The notes under the pieces were generated by a model. That model was not told the origin of the DNA and did no database searches. It worked only from the letters and a program-made list of their open reading frames with translations. The position numbers and the translations under genes were made by a program. From Aporrectodea caliginosa (taxonomy: Eukaryota > Annelida > Clitellata > Crassiclitellata > Lumbricidae), in contig JACEVL010000484.1 in the NCBI GenBank assembly GCA_020284085.1, forward strand, positions 434,001 through 498,000: 64,000 bases of DNA, read 5' to 3'. Shown piece after piece: positions 11,601 to 26,600 of the stretch (the first letter of the stretch is position 1; every line of letters starts with the position of its first letter).

Positions 11601-14600
11601 TGACTCTGGAAAACTCAGGGAAAACTCAGGGAATTCCTCCAGCACTCAGGGAATTTGTTCAGATCAATTATTTAACGCATGTTTTGTCGTGATTTCGTTG
11701 TGCAAGAGATTAGAAGGTCTATGATTGTCTAGGAGCAGAATGTGAGTATAACATTGCCGAAGGTCTTGCTAAAACTTTTGACAGAGATAGCAGCGTTGCT
11801 CACTACAACATGTCCCAGTATCTTATTATTTAATTGTCTGTGCAGCCTCTTAATATGGTTTCTCAAGAAAGAGGTAGTCGCTGGTGCAGACTCTTTCTCA
11901 AAGTTGATGAAAGTAAAGGTGGATACAAAAGAAAATTGGTGTTTGTACAATGTACAAGGATGTTGATCTTGGTGTTGCAGCGAAGACTGAATTAACACAG
12001 TGCATGGTGTTAGATTGCAAGAAACTTACATTTCATATGGATTGCTTCCAGTTTCTGTCCGCAATGAGTGCAAAAATAGTGGTGGCAGTGTTGATGAACA
12101 CAACTTTGCTGGTCTCGTTGAAAGTCTTTACAAGTCATGGAACATTCTCTCTACTAATATGGCGAAAATGCAATATTCCGCACTTTGAAAATTAGCACAG
12201 ACAGAGATGAATCCTTCATTTGGGAATTTCAGCACACCCACCACCAGACTTGAATTCTACTTCAAGTATCTAGACAATTGAACTGAATATGCAGACATTT
12301 TGGTGGGTCATCAAATTGATTCCAGTGTTGTCACATGGCAGAGTGGCAGTAGAAAATTGCTTCAGTGTGAATGGTGATGTGCTGGTAGAAAATCTTCACG
12401 AAGCATCTCTAGTTGCTTAGCGAATGATTTTGATTCCATCAACAATGCTGGTGGTGTCATGGAAGTAGCTATAGTGACAAAATAATGCTACAAACTACAA
12501 TATGTACATGGCACTAGGCCTCGATATGAAGATGTAACACCTGCAAGTAAAGCCGCAAAGGGCGAAAGATGATGCATAAATCTGCTTCGAAGAGGAAGCT
12601 AGCTGCTAAAATCAAAGATCTCAAAGCGAAGAAAGCCAAGCTGACTGGAGATGCAGGCAGTGCTGTGTTAAGCCTTGAGCATGAGATGAAGGAGCTAAAG
12701 AAACTGAACTAGTCTACATTGGGGCAAAATAGTTTCAATTAGGTGCATTCACAGTATGTATTATTCATTCGGGGGTTTATATAGTGCCTCTTCAAGGGGT
12801 CTACTCAGAGGTGCTCCCAACTCCAGCCATTGGTATTAAGTTTCTGACTTGCACTCTAGTGATTGCATTTGCATCTGTAAAGGTGCGTGAACATAGTAAT
12901 GTTTCGATATTTTTGTTTTTACTAATTGATCTGAACAATTATGAGGAAAACAATATAAAAAAGGCAAGGAAAGGTGCGACTATAAGGGGAGGAGCCCGCT
13001 CAAAATTTGTCAACGTTTAATCTTTAGGCCAATATAATCAGGCCCTTAGCCAGAAATAAAAAGTTACCCGTCCAAAAGCGCGACCGTTCCAGTCTGACGG
13101 CAATGCTTGTACCCTGCACTGAATGACCTATTAGTTTTGATCACATTTAGGAACCCTCCAAAATAATTTCCACCCATCCTTTGGACGGGTGGCTGGCTAA
13201 GGGTCTGCATTTCATTGATTGACAACTGTGACAGGCTGTGAAAAGGAAGGGCATTAACAACCCAAGTGAATGGTGAATGGCCTATTGTACAAGTTTCCAA
13301 TTACATCAAAGACTTGACCCTTCTGCAGTTTCCAATATAATTAACTGCTGCCCAGAGTAATTGGAGCAGTTGGCCTAGGTTTATTGAACTGTGACTGCCG
13401 TCTGGATTATAAACTGCCCAATAGACAACATCATTTAACACAATTTATGCCGTCCAAAATCATTTCCACCCGTCCTTTGGACGGGTGGACGGGTGGCTGG
13501 CTATGGGCCTGAATATAATAGGAAAGCGATTAAAATGTACTCTGGAAAATTCCAAAAATGACTCTGGAAAACCTGGAAAACTCAGGGAATTTTGAAATCA
13601 TATTTCTGTGGCCACCCTGTTAGAGGTGGAAGGAAAGTATTAACGCTATTATTTGGCCAATGATTATATACTTCTGGTGCAAGTTATCTCTGACCAATAA
13701 GATATATACTGAAACACCATTATTGTGCGCACCATTAACACTCGAGTCTGGTTTACCCGTGGTGCCACCATGCCTCCTGACGCCTCGAGATTAATGCAAA
13801 GGCATTATTAACATTGCGGTAGTTTAATCAAAATGATGGCGTTAATATACTGACCGATGATGCTGAGAATGCTGTTGGAAATTGCTGCCGAATTTCACAT
13901 ACAGATGGCTCACAATTCGGCAAAGACACTGACTCAATATCTCAAGGAACGAGGTGCCGAGTACATTGAGATTTTGCCATACAGTTAGATTTGACTCCTG
14001 TTAAACTTGTTATCAACTGTTACTATTATGTCTTGTAATTTTACCACATACTTGTCGGTTTGAATTAATAAATGATTATTATTAATATTATTCTTAATGA
14101 AATTAACATCATTTAGGCTATCATGTAGGTCGTATGATTAATTTCTCTTAAAGCTGCACCATAAAAATATGTGATTATAGTTACAGTTGTAAAATGCAAG
14201 TGGGAGACGGTTTAAATTTTGAGATACTATAACTTCCTAAGAAGTGTTTGTGGAATGGTTGATGTTGGTTGATGGTTTCAGAAGAGCTGTTGCACAACGT
14301 TGTCCTGTGCCTCCAATGCAGAATCTGGTATCAGTTGGAGGACAACATCAAGGTATTTCTAACCTAGGCAGTTACAGTTGAAATCATGAATATTTATGGT
14401 GCCTTTTCATGAGGAACTCCTCAGAGGCACTGCGACCTCCTGGTGGCACAAAGACCGTCATCAAGCAGAATAATTTTCAGTCATATACTTAAAACAATCC
14501 TAAGGAGCTTTTGTCGTTGGTTAAGTACAGAGAAAATAAAAATCAACGGTGAGGAGGTGGAACAGGTTAAGAGCTTTTGTTACTTGGGAAGCATGATAAC

Positions 14601-17600
14601 AACAGATGCAAGGAGCCACAACGATGTGAAACGAAGAATAGCCCTGGGAAAAGATGCATTTATGAAAAGAGGAGAATTGTTGAGAGGAGGATTAAACAAA
14701 AGCCTAAAGAAAAGACTGGTCAAAACACTGGTATGGAGTGTGGCGCTGTATGGGTCAGAGACCTGGACCATCAGGAAAGAGGATATGAAGAAATTAGAGG
14801 CTTTTGAAATGTGGATTTGGAGAAGGATGGAGAAGGTGAGCTGGACGGAGCATATATCGAATGAGGAGGTCCTACAAATGGTTGATGAAAAGCGATCGCT
14901 AATAACAACAATAAGAGAAAGACAGAAGAACTGGGTGGGGCACGTATTAAGAGGAGACTCCCTCCTGAAAGAAATCATAGAAGGGAGAATGGAAGGGAAA
15001 AGAGGGAGAGGAAGACCGAGGCAGATGATGCTGGGATGGATGACCGACGGATACAGCGAATTAAAGGAAAAAGCACAGCACAGAGAAGAGTGGCGTCATT
15101 GGAAGTTGGAACCTGCCGAAGGGCAGAGAACTTAAAGAAGAAAGTACTGTTCAATTTCTGCCAGATTTTGAAAGACTTTCTTGAAATTTACTGATTTTGG
15201 GCTTCATATGGATGTGTCATGGTTTATGCAATAGACACTATGCTGGAGCCATAGAAGTTACCATTTATCATATGAGAGCACTATTGATGTGTGGCAGAGA
15301 CCATGACGAGATGCAATAAAGATATCTGCAAATCTGGTCTGGGATGACTTTGTGGGTGAGCGTAATGGTCCCAATATATGGTCTGCAGGAAGTTGTGTTG
15401 TTGCGTAAATACTTCACAGACAGTGTTCGATATAGGAGTCACTGGTTAGATGGTATGTATTCTTCCATTTATAATACCATGAAGGAAATGTGCATCCATT
15501 CTTTCTTGGTGTATTTAACACTTTAACGATGAGCTGAATTGGTTTCCCAGTCACTTTTAGTACACTCTCGTCGTTAAAGTGTTAAGGTCTTTAACCCTTT
15601 GCAAACAAGGCTTATTAGCTTTGTATTCAAATGGTGTTAGCTATTTTCATGCATTTTTACAAGGGTTAGAAGCATGTAGTACTCAATAATAAAAATGTAA
15701 TATAATAATAATAATATGAACGACAAACAAAATATCTTGCACAGGTAGTGTGTAGCAGACTTGAAGATGGTGGCATAAAAGAGGTTCATTTTTTTCTGAT
15801 GATGTTATTGTGGAAAAATAGAAGAACTGCAGAAGAAGCACAAAACGCTTACAAGGACTGAAAAATGATAGCTTTATGAAACAGTGGTCTGTATTGCATG
15901 GTGTTAGATCTTGGAGTGTTGATTATAGAGAGCAGGGTTTAATGCTCAGACTTTCATCTTTGTTTTCGAGTTTTCTCATGATTTGTTTAGTCTGACTGTT
16001 GAGCTTTAGTGTGAAGGTTACTGGTGCGTGACTGTATCGTTCACATTGTGCACTGATGCATGATGTGTACATTGATCGAAGCTGGTTGCTTTTGCAACGG
16101 TTCACTGGACTCGAGCTTAGTTGTGCTACCTGTTGGTGAGTGATTGACTTCGGTGTACTTCATCGGTGTACTTCATGAGGCAGTGCATATTTTAACTGTT
16201 TAACTACTGGGACAAATGTCCCAGTAGTTTTAGGATATGTCCCAGCAGTTTTAGGATATGTCCCAGTAGTTTTGGTGATTTGCCCTAGGTAATACTCTAA
16301 TTTCATAACATTGGAATTAAAGTAGGAGAATTTGTCCCACTAGTCAGTTTGAAACTATATGATACGAAGTAGTAAAAATCCGTTAAAATATGCACTGTCA
16401 TGAGGGGGTGCTCGAGCAGGATTACACCATGGACGCTTGTTGAGACAGTATCGGATTTCCACACAGGTGGATGATGTTATACTGGTAATTATTGGAAGTC
16501 GTCGTATGAATCGGATCCCCGTTGGCCATCCTGTGAGGTGTCTCGATCCTTCATCTTGGTTTGGCGTCTCTGGTACTGCTCTATGTTGGTTTCAGTCCTA
16601 CTTGTCTTCCAGATCCTTCTCTGTTAAAGCATCCAGTCATTGTTCGCAACCCCTCCCGCTCTGCTGTGGTGTCCCTCAAGGTTCCGTCCTGGGCCCACTG
16701 CTCTTCATTCTGTACACTACACCATTAAGCCATCTCATAAAATCCTCTTCTGTTGACCACCATCTCTACGCAGACGACACCCAACTCTACATATCCTTCT
16801 CCCCAGCTCTTTTTCTACTTCCATTGCAAAACTACTCAATGTGGTTAACCTAGTCTCTCAATGGATGTCGTCCAACCTGCTTTGCCTCAACCCTTCCAAA
16901 ACAGAATTCATCATCCTCGGCCTTCCTGACCAAATCAAGAAAATACCTGACCTTTCAATACACCTATCTACTAACTCTTCATCTCTTACCTTCACCTCTG
17001 ATGCCCCTGTCCGCAATCTTGGTGTTACTTTTGATCCACATCTCTCCTTCTCTAATCACATCTCCAACCTCTCGCGCTCCTGCTTCATGCACATTCGTGA
17101 CCTCCGCCGCATCCAACCCATGCTCGACTTCAAAACTGCCTCCACCATTGCTACCTCCATTGTCCACTCAAAGCTCGACTATTGCAATTCCCTCTTTCTC
17201 AACCTTGAAGCCACCCAACTAAAGCGTCTGCAGCTCATCCAAAACTCATTAGCCAGAGCCGTCACCAGAACGCCCAAGCATCATCACATCACTCCAATCC
17301 TCAAATCACTCCATTGGTTAAAAATCCCAGAGCGAATTCACTTCAAAGTCCTATCACTAACCTACAACTCCCTACAACACTCCCAGCCCAGATATCTTCG
17401 CGAACTCTTCACCATCCAGCCAACCCGTTCTACCCGATCATCCTCCGTTCTCACTCTTTCTAGACCCCGGTCACTACTCATCTCAAGTTCTCCAATCGAG
17501 CAATATCCAACACTGCGCCGCGTCTCTGGAACGATCTACCTCCTGAATTCCGCACTTTTTCGGTTCCTCCACCATCATCGCCAATCATCCACCATCATCT

Positions 17601-20600
17601 GCCTCAGGCTCCTCTATCCATCACCCCCAAGGCTTTCCACTCGAAACTAAAGTCTCTGCTTTTCAAGAACTCTTATCCTGACTCATCTGATCCTGTACCT
17701 TCCAATCCTCGACCTAAAAGACACCCGCCTTAACATCTGCTGTGCCCTCTCTGATCCCCTGGAAACCGGACTCGGACCTCCCTCGGACTACCCTTTTGGC
17801 CAACACCTCTGATTAGACGCAGCGCCGTGAATAAGCTGGTGCCCTGCGCTTGGCTTTCGAGTGGCGCTTTAGAAGTTTGGAGATTACGATTACGACGATT
17901 ACGATTACGATTCATCTGACCGGTTCTTTGTCGACTTGCCCTCAGTCCTGCAATCTCGGTTGAATATATGGAGATTAATTAACAAAGTCAATGACATTGA
18001 ATGACTATGGCATGCAATGAGACTGGATGTGTTCTGCCTTCCTGGGACCTGGCATGAGGATGTGGAGGATGTGCTCCTCTGAAGGCTCAGGGCTGGTGGT
18101 CTCCAGGTCATCGAGTGTGCACAATCAATACCTTCTGATGCTAATATCGATGACGTCCACTTCCACAACTGCCGGTGATTGTTGCATCATTGTCTGTCCG
18201 ACTAGCGAAGCTGACTCAACCATTCCAACCAATGACATGAGTTACTTTGCTCCAGTATTGTGGCAAGTGGTAAAGCCTGGATGTCATCCGAGTACAGTTG
18301 TATGATTGCGGTGGTTTACCACCCGGGCTTCGAGAGGGTATCAGCAGCATTTTTTGATGAGTTTTGGGCACTACTGGAGTATCACCTTGTCACCTTGTGC
18401 CGTCGATTCGCTGAATCCTAGCGACCGTCATAGTCAGCCTTCTCCATGTGTTCCGATCTCTCGTCGCCTCTCTCAGCTCCGGAAGGTTCATCATCATCGT
18501 CTCGTGTATCTCCTCCATCCATCTCTTTCTTGGTCGTCCTCTTCCTCGTCTTCCCTCCCCACACGCCAGCATCATCTCCTTTTCCATGCCGTCCGCCCGC
18601 ATCACATGGCCAAAATACATCACTTTTTGTCTCGCCGCTCTTTGTCTCAATGTCATCTCTCCTCTTAAGTGTCCTATCTCTTCCAGTATATGTTCATTTG
18701 TTCTCTTCTCAGTCCAGGGGACCCTCAGCATTCTCCTCCAAATCCACATTTCGCATGCTTCGATTTTCTTCTGTAGTGCTTTGGTTTTTGTCCATGCCTC
18801 GCACCCGTACAGCACCACTGGTATTATCATTGCTTTAACAATTCTTGTTTTCGTCTCCAGGCTCACTGCTTTATGCTTTCATACCTTTTCCAATCCTTGC
18901 ATTGCTCCTTTTCCCAGAGTAATTCTTCGGAGTATACATTGATCATTGTTTTATATTGCCATTACCGGAGACTTGAATGTCATGTTTGAACGCCAGGATG
19001 CAGTGGCCCCCAGTAGTCAATGGAGAACCAACCCCCCCCACTGGGCCTACAAAAATTTGGCATCTGAAACACACATTTCGGTGCAGTGCTTTTTTCATCC
19101 GGAACGGTCCGGAGCGGCGTTCCGGGACCTTTTTCAGCTATTAAAACTACTTTAGTAAATTAAAATTTTTATTAAAAATTATTTTAAATATACTATGTAG
19201 ACACTTTAATTTAATTTCAGTGCCTTCAGTGTATATATATATTATATATATATAGGATATATAGTAAGCCTGATATATATTATTATTATTATTATTATTA
19301 TTATATTTATTTGTAGCGCGCCTAAACAAAATTGGAATCTTGCACAATATCGTAACAGAAAAATCAATCATAGTAAATCTTAAACAGAGTGTTTTAAGGC
19401 TAGTTTTGAAAATCGATAAAGTTGAGGATTTGCGGATAAAGACAGGGAGTTTGTTATTCAGCCGGGCCGGCTAGCGCAAATTGTTACCTTTTAGGTATCG
19501 TGTCACAACAAAATCACCTTGAGACGATGAACCTAGCCCAAGAGAGCACAGGGTGTAACAAGTGAAGACAGGTATGCAGGAGAAACTTGTGTAGATTCTA
19601 CATTAGAAGACAGATTTTGAAATTAGGCTTGTATGGGGAAGCCTGTAGTTTACGGAGGTGTGACGTGATGCCGAGATGTTTTGGTTCTGATAAGCTAGTC
19701 AGCGTAATGAAGACAGCTGTAAATGAAGGGTATATCTATATATGATTATATATCTTATATATTATATATTCTATATATATTATATTTATATTATATATTT
19801 AAAAGTGCAACCCTACTTAGGCCCTACTCTTGCCTAAAGCTATTTAAAGACGGTAAAAGAAAAATTAATGTGAAAGTGTTAACGGCCAGTGATAATGAAT
19901 ACCAACAAACATAATAATATCCTTTTCCTGGACTTTTTTCTTTGTGAAGAAAGTCAGCAAGAAATGATCCTTCTAACCCTTCTAACAACATGGGGCTGGG
20001 CAAAAAAGATATAAAATAGATCATTGAGATGAATTTTACGTCTGTTGTTACCATGTTATTTGGAACCCTTCACTCCTTATGACCTTATCTGGGTCAATTT
20101 TGAAGTCAATCGGACTAAAGCTGTTTAAGAATTTAAGAAATGACATGCTGTTAAAACATTAATTTTTTTCGTTTGGCCTCTGGCTGGCGAAATAACAAAT
20201 TTAGAGATAAATTTTCTAAATAAGTATATTTAAGGACATCTTAGGGGCTTTTCTATACCAAGCTGAAGTTTGGAGTCAATCTGGCCATAGTTAGTTAGTT
20301 AGAATGATTTTAAGTGTTTAATTAAAGTCTTTAATGCACCATCTAGCTACACAGACGAAGGTGCCTGGTAAGGACACTGGCCAGGATTTGCGCACAATCT
20401 ATAGATCTGTTATTAGCTATTTGCAATGTGGCTATACTGCTATAAGAATAGGACTTTTCATTTGATAATGATGATGCTGAGTTCTCTACCAGAAGGCAGA
20501 TCCATTGTTTTTTTATGCCACCCGGGGATAATACGATTAAGGTGGTTTCCCGTTGCCTTCCTGCTTCCTCACAGACAATTAAGGGTGAGCAACTTGTCCA

Positions 20601-23600
20601 GGGTCGCTACACAGTTGCTTCAACTTGCTTGAGGTAGATTCAACCTGCGACCTTCTGGTTACAAGGCAGAGAACATACCGCTACACCACCTCGTCCCTGT
20701 ATATCATTGTGTATCATTTCATAAAAAATACTCACTCAGAAGTCAGAAGAAATAAAGTAGGCTAAATGAATCAACTCGCAACGCGTTCATATATTTGTGA
20801 GTCCAACGTAGGCTGTAATATTATTACTCCTATGCATATATTTTCATTTGAAATGTCCGCCACACACTGACTGGACAGGTCAGAGAGGGCTAGAGATGAG
20901 CCATTTCGATGGCTGAGCCAGATAACGGCCGAAGCGATGACACACATGATGCAGGTTGCAGGCTTGCACCGGAGAACTCTGCCAGTCTGGGCCGCCGTGT
21001 CATTAGCGAAGCAACATCAGGCCCAGGGTCCTCACCCCCATGTTTGGCCGGTATATCGCGTAAGCCGTTGGCCCGTTGGTTGTAGACTCGTAAGGGTACA
21101 GGCAGCTGCCTTGATACACGGACGCCTGGTATACCGGGGTCCATGCCTTGATATAACGGGGTCTCCAACCCCCCCCCCCCCATGGCAGTGCAGACTGTGC
21201 AGTAAGTGTTCTGTTGTACAAGCCGTTTGCTACTGTAATGGATAATGGTTTAACGTGGGTTAATATTATCACAATCATACAGGAGAAAAGATATATCATG
21301 AAAAAAATGAAACCCCCCCACTTTCGGCCAAAATCGATCAAACCCCCCCACTTTTGAAGTTCGATGGAGATCGGTCTCCAAACCCCCCCATTGGTAGACG
21401 CCACTGCCAGGATGACCCTATGGAGGGACGGATTAATGAGCTCATTGCAACGTATGGCATGCCACAGAGAGTGCTGGACTCCACACTTAGTGATGGGGAC
21501 ATTTCGATAGGGGAGGTGATTGACATCCCGGATGGCATATCTGACCACCGACTGCAAATTGAAAAATATAGGATATTGGTAAGGGTGATCAATATATTTG
21601 GTCACTTTTAAATTTTCATTTAATTAAGGCTTATATCTTTTCAGGCTTGCATCTTAGAGTTTTTGCCATGTTGGTGTGTAGTATTATCTGTTGTCTTTTA
21701 GGTATCTTTGGTTTACCAAAATGCCCTGGTCCAAATAGCACACTGTGTGAATACATTCGTAAACTTCTTGACTACGGAGCTTATCTTAGGTAAATAGTTT
21801 GCTGTCTTTACAGGACTGTGCTGCTAAGATGTAGAGGTTCTGATGGGGAGTCAGGTCTCAGCTGTAAATCTGTCTTCAATTATCTGTCTTTCTATTATTT
21901 TCTGACTTCTACTTAAATATGAGCAATTTGCTGTTTAGCCATTTTGGTTAAAACTGGATTTTGAGCTGGTTTGTCCAGTGAGACAATGCTATTTTAAGAA
22001 ATGCAACATAACATGACATCCACACTATTCCACAGTTAACATATTCCTTGAATCTGTGTACCAAGATAAAAAGAAAGAAAGAAGTATTTAGCTACTCATA
22101 GTTTCATTTCTGACTAATGCTGACATATGATCAAAGGGTTGATAAGGTAATTTTGAGCTTTGGAAAGACATGGTTCTTTAATGTATTCTTGCCCCTTGAG
22201 AAATCTTTTAGGTCATACTTCAACCCCTGTGTTGGCTGTAGTGGGCCAGCCTGAAAGTAATGAGACAAAATCTCACTTGACTGTCTAGGCCAATCGGAAA
22301 ACTTGACCTAGGTTATCATTTCTGTATCATAATGTGAATGTGGTGGATACCAAATGAAATTTATACCATTGGCCTGTTTGACCTACAAAGCCCTCAACAC
22401 CAGCACACCTACCTATATTCATGCACTATTGCACTACTAACTCCTTGCATCCCGCCTCGTTGCCTGCGATCATCAAGTACAAGTCTTCTAGCTGAGCCAC
22501 GATGCAGAACAGTTATGGGCTCTCGTGCATTCCATGCCTCTGCTCCAAAGGAATGGAATCGACTACCACTATTTTCTTCGTAGCTCAATTTCACTTCCTT
22601 CCTTCAAAAAGTGGCTCAAAACTCACTATTTCTCCTTGGCTTTCAAGGATTTAGAAATCTAAGTGCATCTTCACCTGGCGGCTGACTATCCGCGCCAATG
22701 GTTTGGCAAAATCTCTCATTCATAATTACACAATTCGATATTGACTGTACTTAATACGATAAAACTTGTCAGATTCACATTTCGGTGTGACCTTGCGCGC
22801 TTTACAAATTTATTTAATAATAATAATAATACCATTTCTTTATCCTTGTAATGTATATATGCATGTATCTGATCCGTATAAATAAGACAGGAAAATAACA
22901 TGAAAAATGTAATATTTCAATCAATCAATGAATCAAAACTTATACAGTGCCCCTTTCAGGACCCCTGCTCAGAGGCGCTACCAACCCAGGCCAAGAGGAA
23001 GAAGGTAGTCTTTATTAGCTGAGACCAGGAGATGTTTAGGAGAAGGTGAATGGCTAAAGGAAGCCCATTCCACGGAGAAAGAACGGTACTGCATTGTGCT
23101 AGAATGGGCAACTGGAACTATCAAATCCCCACGGACCGAGGAGTGCAATGCATGGCGGCCAGTGCAGGAAGAGAGCAACTGTCTAAGCAGAGCTCGACCT
23201 CGACATGGTCATTGGTCAACCCGCAATAATCTGCACCTAAATACATTGATCCTCCTGTTGTGGCAACATTGAATTCCCTCCAACCATCGCCGGAGTAGAG
23301 CATGTTGCAACAATGACGAACTTGGGAGTGACAGCTCGAGACGATCTGAGCGCATTTATGCATATACCTGGAGTACTGGGGGCCTGTTGCCATTCCATGT
23401 ATGCTCTCCGCGTCCTGAAATCTCGTGGTCTCCCTGCAGCTGTGTTGCATGACATGGCTAGATAAACGACTGTGCCACTAAGTGTGCCAGGCTGGTGTGG
23501 GGCTTCACCAAGGCTGAGGACCAAGGCTGTGCATTCAGCAAAGAGATGGTTGAATGGCAGAGCTCATTAACTTTTGTTTGCAACTAAGTTAGCACACAGG

Positions 23601-26600
23601 ATGCTTGACATCGTCTACTGCGTGAAAAATACAAGCTCCAACACAATGTTGTGATTTATTCTGGAGAGTCAGTTAACTGTAAATGCTCGACTATATGGAC
23701 CACCTCTTGGCTGTACCGATTACGAATCTATTCAACATCTTGATACATAATTGTTTGGTCCCAGACCAATGTAGGTCTCATTGCGTTACTCCTATCCCAA
23801 AGATCCCTAGCCAAGCCACTGAGGCTGATTACCAGCCTATTTCCATCATGTCAGTATTATGGTATGCATATTGTTAGAAAAACTTGTAGTGCATGTATGT
23901 ATCTATCCCATCCTCACCAATCACATCCAAAACCGTTCATTCGTGAGACCAAGACCTCTTTAGAAACATCTTAAATAATCCTGGCCACACCCTCCATGAC
24001 CTACTTTCTCTGTCCATTGTACTGATCATGACCTGTGCCCACGCTCACATAACCGTGTTCTCCCTAGATTTGATTCCCTCACCAAGAGCAGTCTGTAGGT
24101 TAGGATGCTGTACAGTTAGACTTCTGTTTTATAGTTGACGGTATTTTTCCCCTAATTATTGTTTCTTTACCGCAATTATTTGTAACCTTGTATGTCAAGC
24201 GCCAATCATTTGCTTGTGTTTAATGAACACACTTACTTACGAATAAGAAATGCTCAAGTTTAAGGGAATACCAAGTTTGTTGTCATACTCATGGGGAAAA
24301 ACATGATTGAGGCCAAATTTTAAGTCTTTAGTCTGCAATGGGATTGAAGATGAAGAATAGCTTCTAGAATCAAGTTTCTCCAACTGAGAGGCACTTATTG
24401 CTGAATGACCTACATTTGGAAGTCCCCTATGCTCTAATTGTTTTCACATGTTACACTGATAGTGTGGTAAAAGTAATTGCTACCATATACTTGGTGCTTA
24501 ACTTTATGTATGTATATTTATGCATATTGCATATAAGACCTCTGTAATCTGTTTTTTCATTTTAGCTTCATACAGAATCGGTAAGTAATATTTATGCAGT
24601 TTATGTTAATGTTGCTAATTATTTTCTCAGTGTATTATGAGGCAAAAATCTAGTTTATGACTGCTATTATGACATTATATTTAAATTTGTAATGCGTGCG
24701 CGGTCACGTCAAAATGTGAGTGCTATGAATGCTGTGTGCAGTTTGTGCAATACTTTTGTACTCTATGATGGTGCTTCTCAAACTTTCTGATGTTGCGAAC
24801 TGGTAACTGGTAGGGCTGTCAACGGGCCCCCGAATACCCGGGCCCCCGTTCGCAGGGTCAAGCCCGGGCCCTTAAATCAAAACCTTAAAACCCGACCAAA
24901 GACGCATAATACGGTAAGTGGGTTGAAGTTTTAAAAGCTTTGTCACATTCCGTGGTGGAATAACGGACATCGTCTGTCGCGTGTGAAGCTTTGCAGTAGA
25001 ACCCGATACGCGCTAGCACTGTACATGTGGGCTATGGGCAGCCGGAAAGTTGCGCCCCTCTGGGAATGTGTTTCCCACGCAGGCTATTGTTCATCCGGAA
25101 CTGGCCGGCGACAGTTATCAATCAGTGTAGCACTCAGTTTACGAAATTTAAGTAGTCTCTAGGAATCAATACAAATTAGGCCGCTGTCTTATTTACCCAG
25201 TGATGGGCTTACGGGTGCCCGTTCAAACTGAGCTCGGGCCCCCGGGCCGCATTTTACTAACATTTTTGACAGCCCTAGTAACTGGTGCTTTTCACCATTA
25301 GCTTTCATGCATGACATGTTATATTGAAATTTACATTTTGTCATACTGTTACATCTATACTTTTGTTACTGTTGCATGTTTGAAACAGCATACTGTGTTC
25401 ACTTGTTTATGTTTTACATTGTATACAACTTCATTTTTATTTGAGTGTGATCAAAATTGCAATTCAAGTTGCGGTATCATCCGCAGCCCTGTGACCAATC
25501 ACACGCATTCCGGTACTGGGGCCGTTGACCACAGTTTGAGCAGCCCTGCTCTGTAACACTTTACCTAAAATAGTTCAACTAAGCTGTATCATATGCTTTG
25601 CTTGTAATAGTCAGTAATAATTACCAAACATAGTAGATGTTTTGACTGAATTAACCATCAAGCACGAAAAGTTTGACTTTTTAGTTTTTACACAATTTAA
25701 AAACCTTTCACATCTATTTATGTCGTCATAAAGTATTTTTTATTTAATTGGCACCAACAGATTTTTGTTTAATTGGCAACTGTACCTGCCTTTCAACTAA
25801 CTGGATTAAGTCACTGAGCCCTCAATTAGGACAAGGTTCCTTTAGGTAGACTGGGGCGCAACCGGTAAGACAGTTCCTCACAAAAAGCAAGGTCTTGAAT
25901 AGAATGCACTCTCAAATTGAAATCAGTGGAGCTGCTCCGGATGAATGAGGTGATATGGCCAAACTTGGGAATGTCACCAATCAAACGAGCAGCAGCATTT
26001 AAGACTGACTGTAACTGGGATATACAGGAGGGTTCAAGACCCACAAAACTCATGTTGCCAAATTTAGCTCTGGAACAGATCAGAGCATGGACCAGAGGAA
26101 TGGGGCCTGAGGCGAAATGGAATGGTGGATCGTGTGGATTTGGTGCAAGTGATAAAAGCAGGTGCAGCAGACATTATACAGTAACCGTGGTTTTCTCCAC
26201 TGTGGTTATATTTAATTACTGATGCAAAACAGATGTAGGATAATGTTTAGGCACTACTGTGGTCTTGGGCACCAAAATTATTATACACCCACTATAAAAC
26301 AAATATTTCTTGTGTTTGAACCTGGAGACGTTCTTTTTGTCATCTGAATCAAGTAGAGTATAGACTTAATAAAGTAAAAACACTCCTATAGCACTTAAAA
26401 TTTTGTTCTGTTGCTGATGTAGAAGGTTGAAAAATCCACATTTTCATTCAATTTAGCAAAAATATAATAAAAATAAATCGTATGTACCAGTTCAGACATT
26501 TTAAGACATGGGTTGGCGCTTGTGGGCTAGCAGACTGTTTCATAGTCGGTTCAGGCCTGCAGGGTTACTAAGAAAAAGTAGAAAATCCACATATCCATTT

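Larger units (their letters stand above)
14353..21701 (+). other. PPT1 intron 4
   Basis: The longest intron (7.3 kb). Holds two RTE-type fragments, the CR1/L2 copy with YADD, the 71-bp element, an (ATT)n run near 19279-19303 and an antisense SINE near 20570-20697. The stretches 15150-16430 and 19400-20500 show nothing beyond A+T-rich sequence, apart from a triplicated GTCCCAGTAGTTTTAGGATA-like unit near 16215-16275. Confidence 0.8.

Noticed and set aside
13450..13500. CCACCCGTCC/GGACGGGTGG repeats as a possible CRISPR-like or regulatory array
   Set aside because: They are subterminal units of a hAT-like MITE with a clean target duplication.
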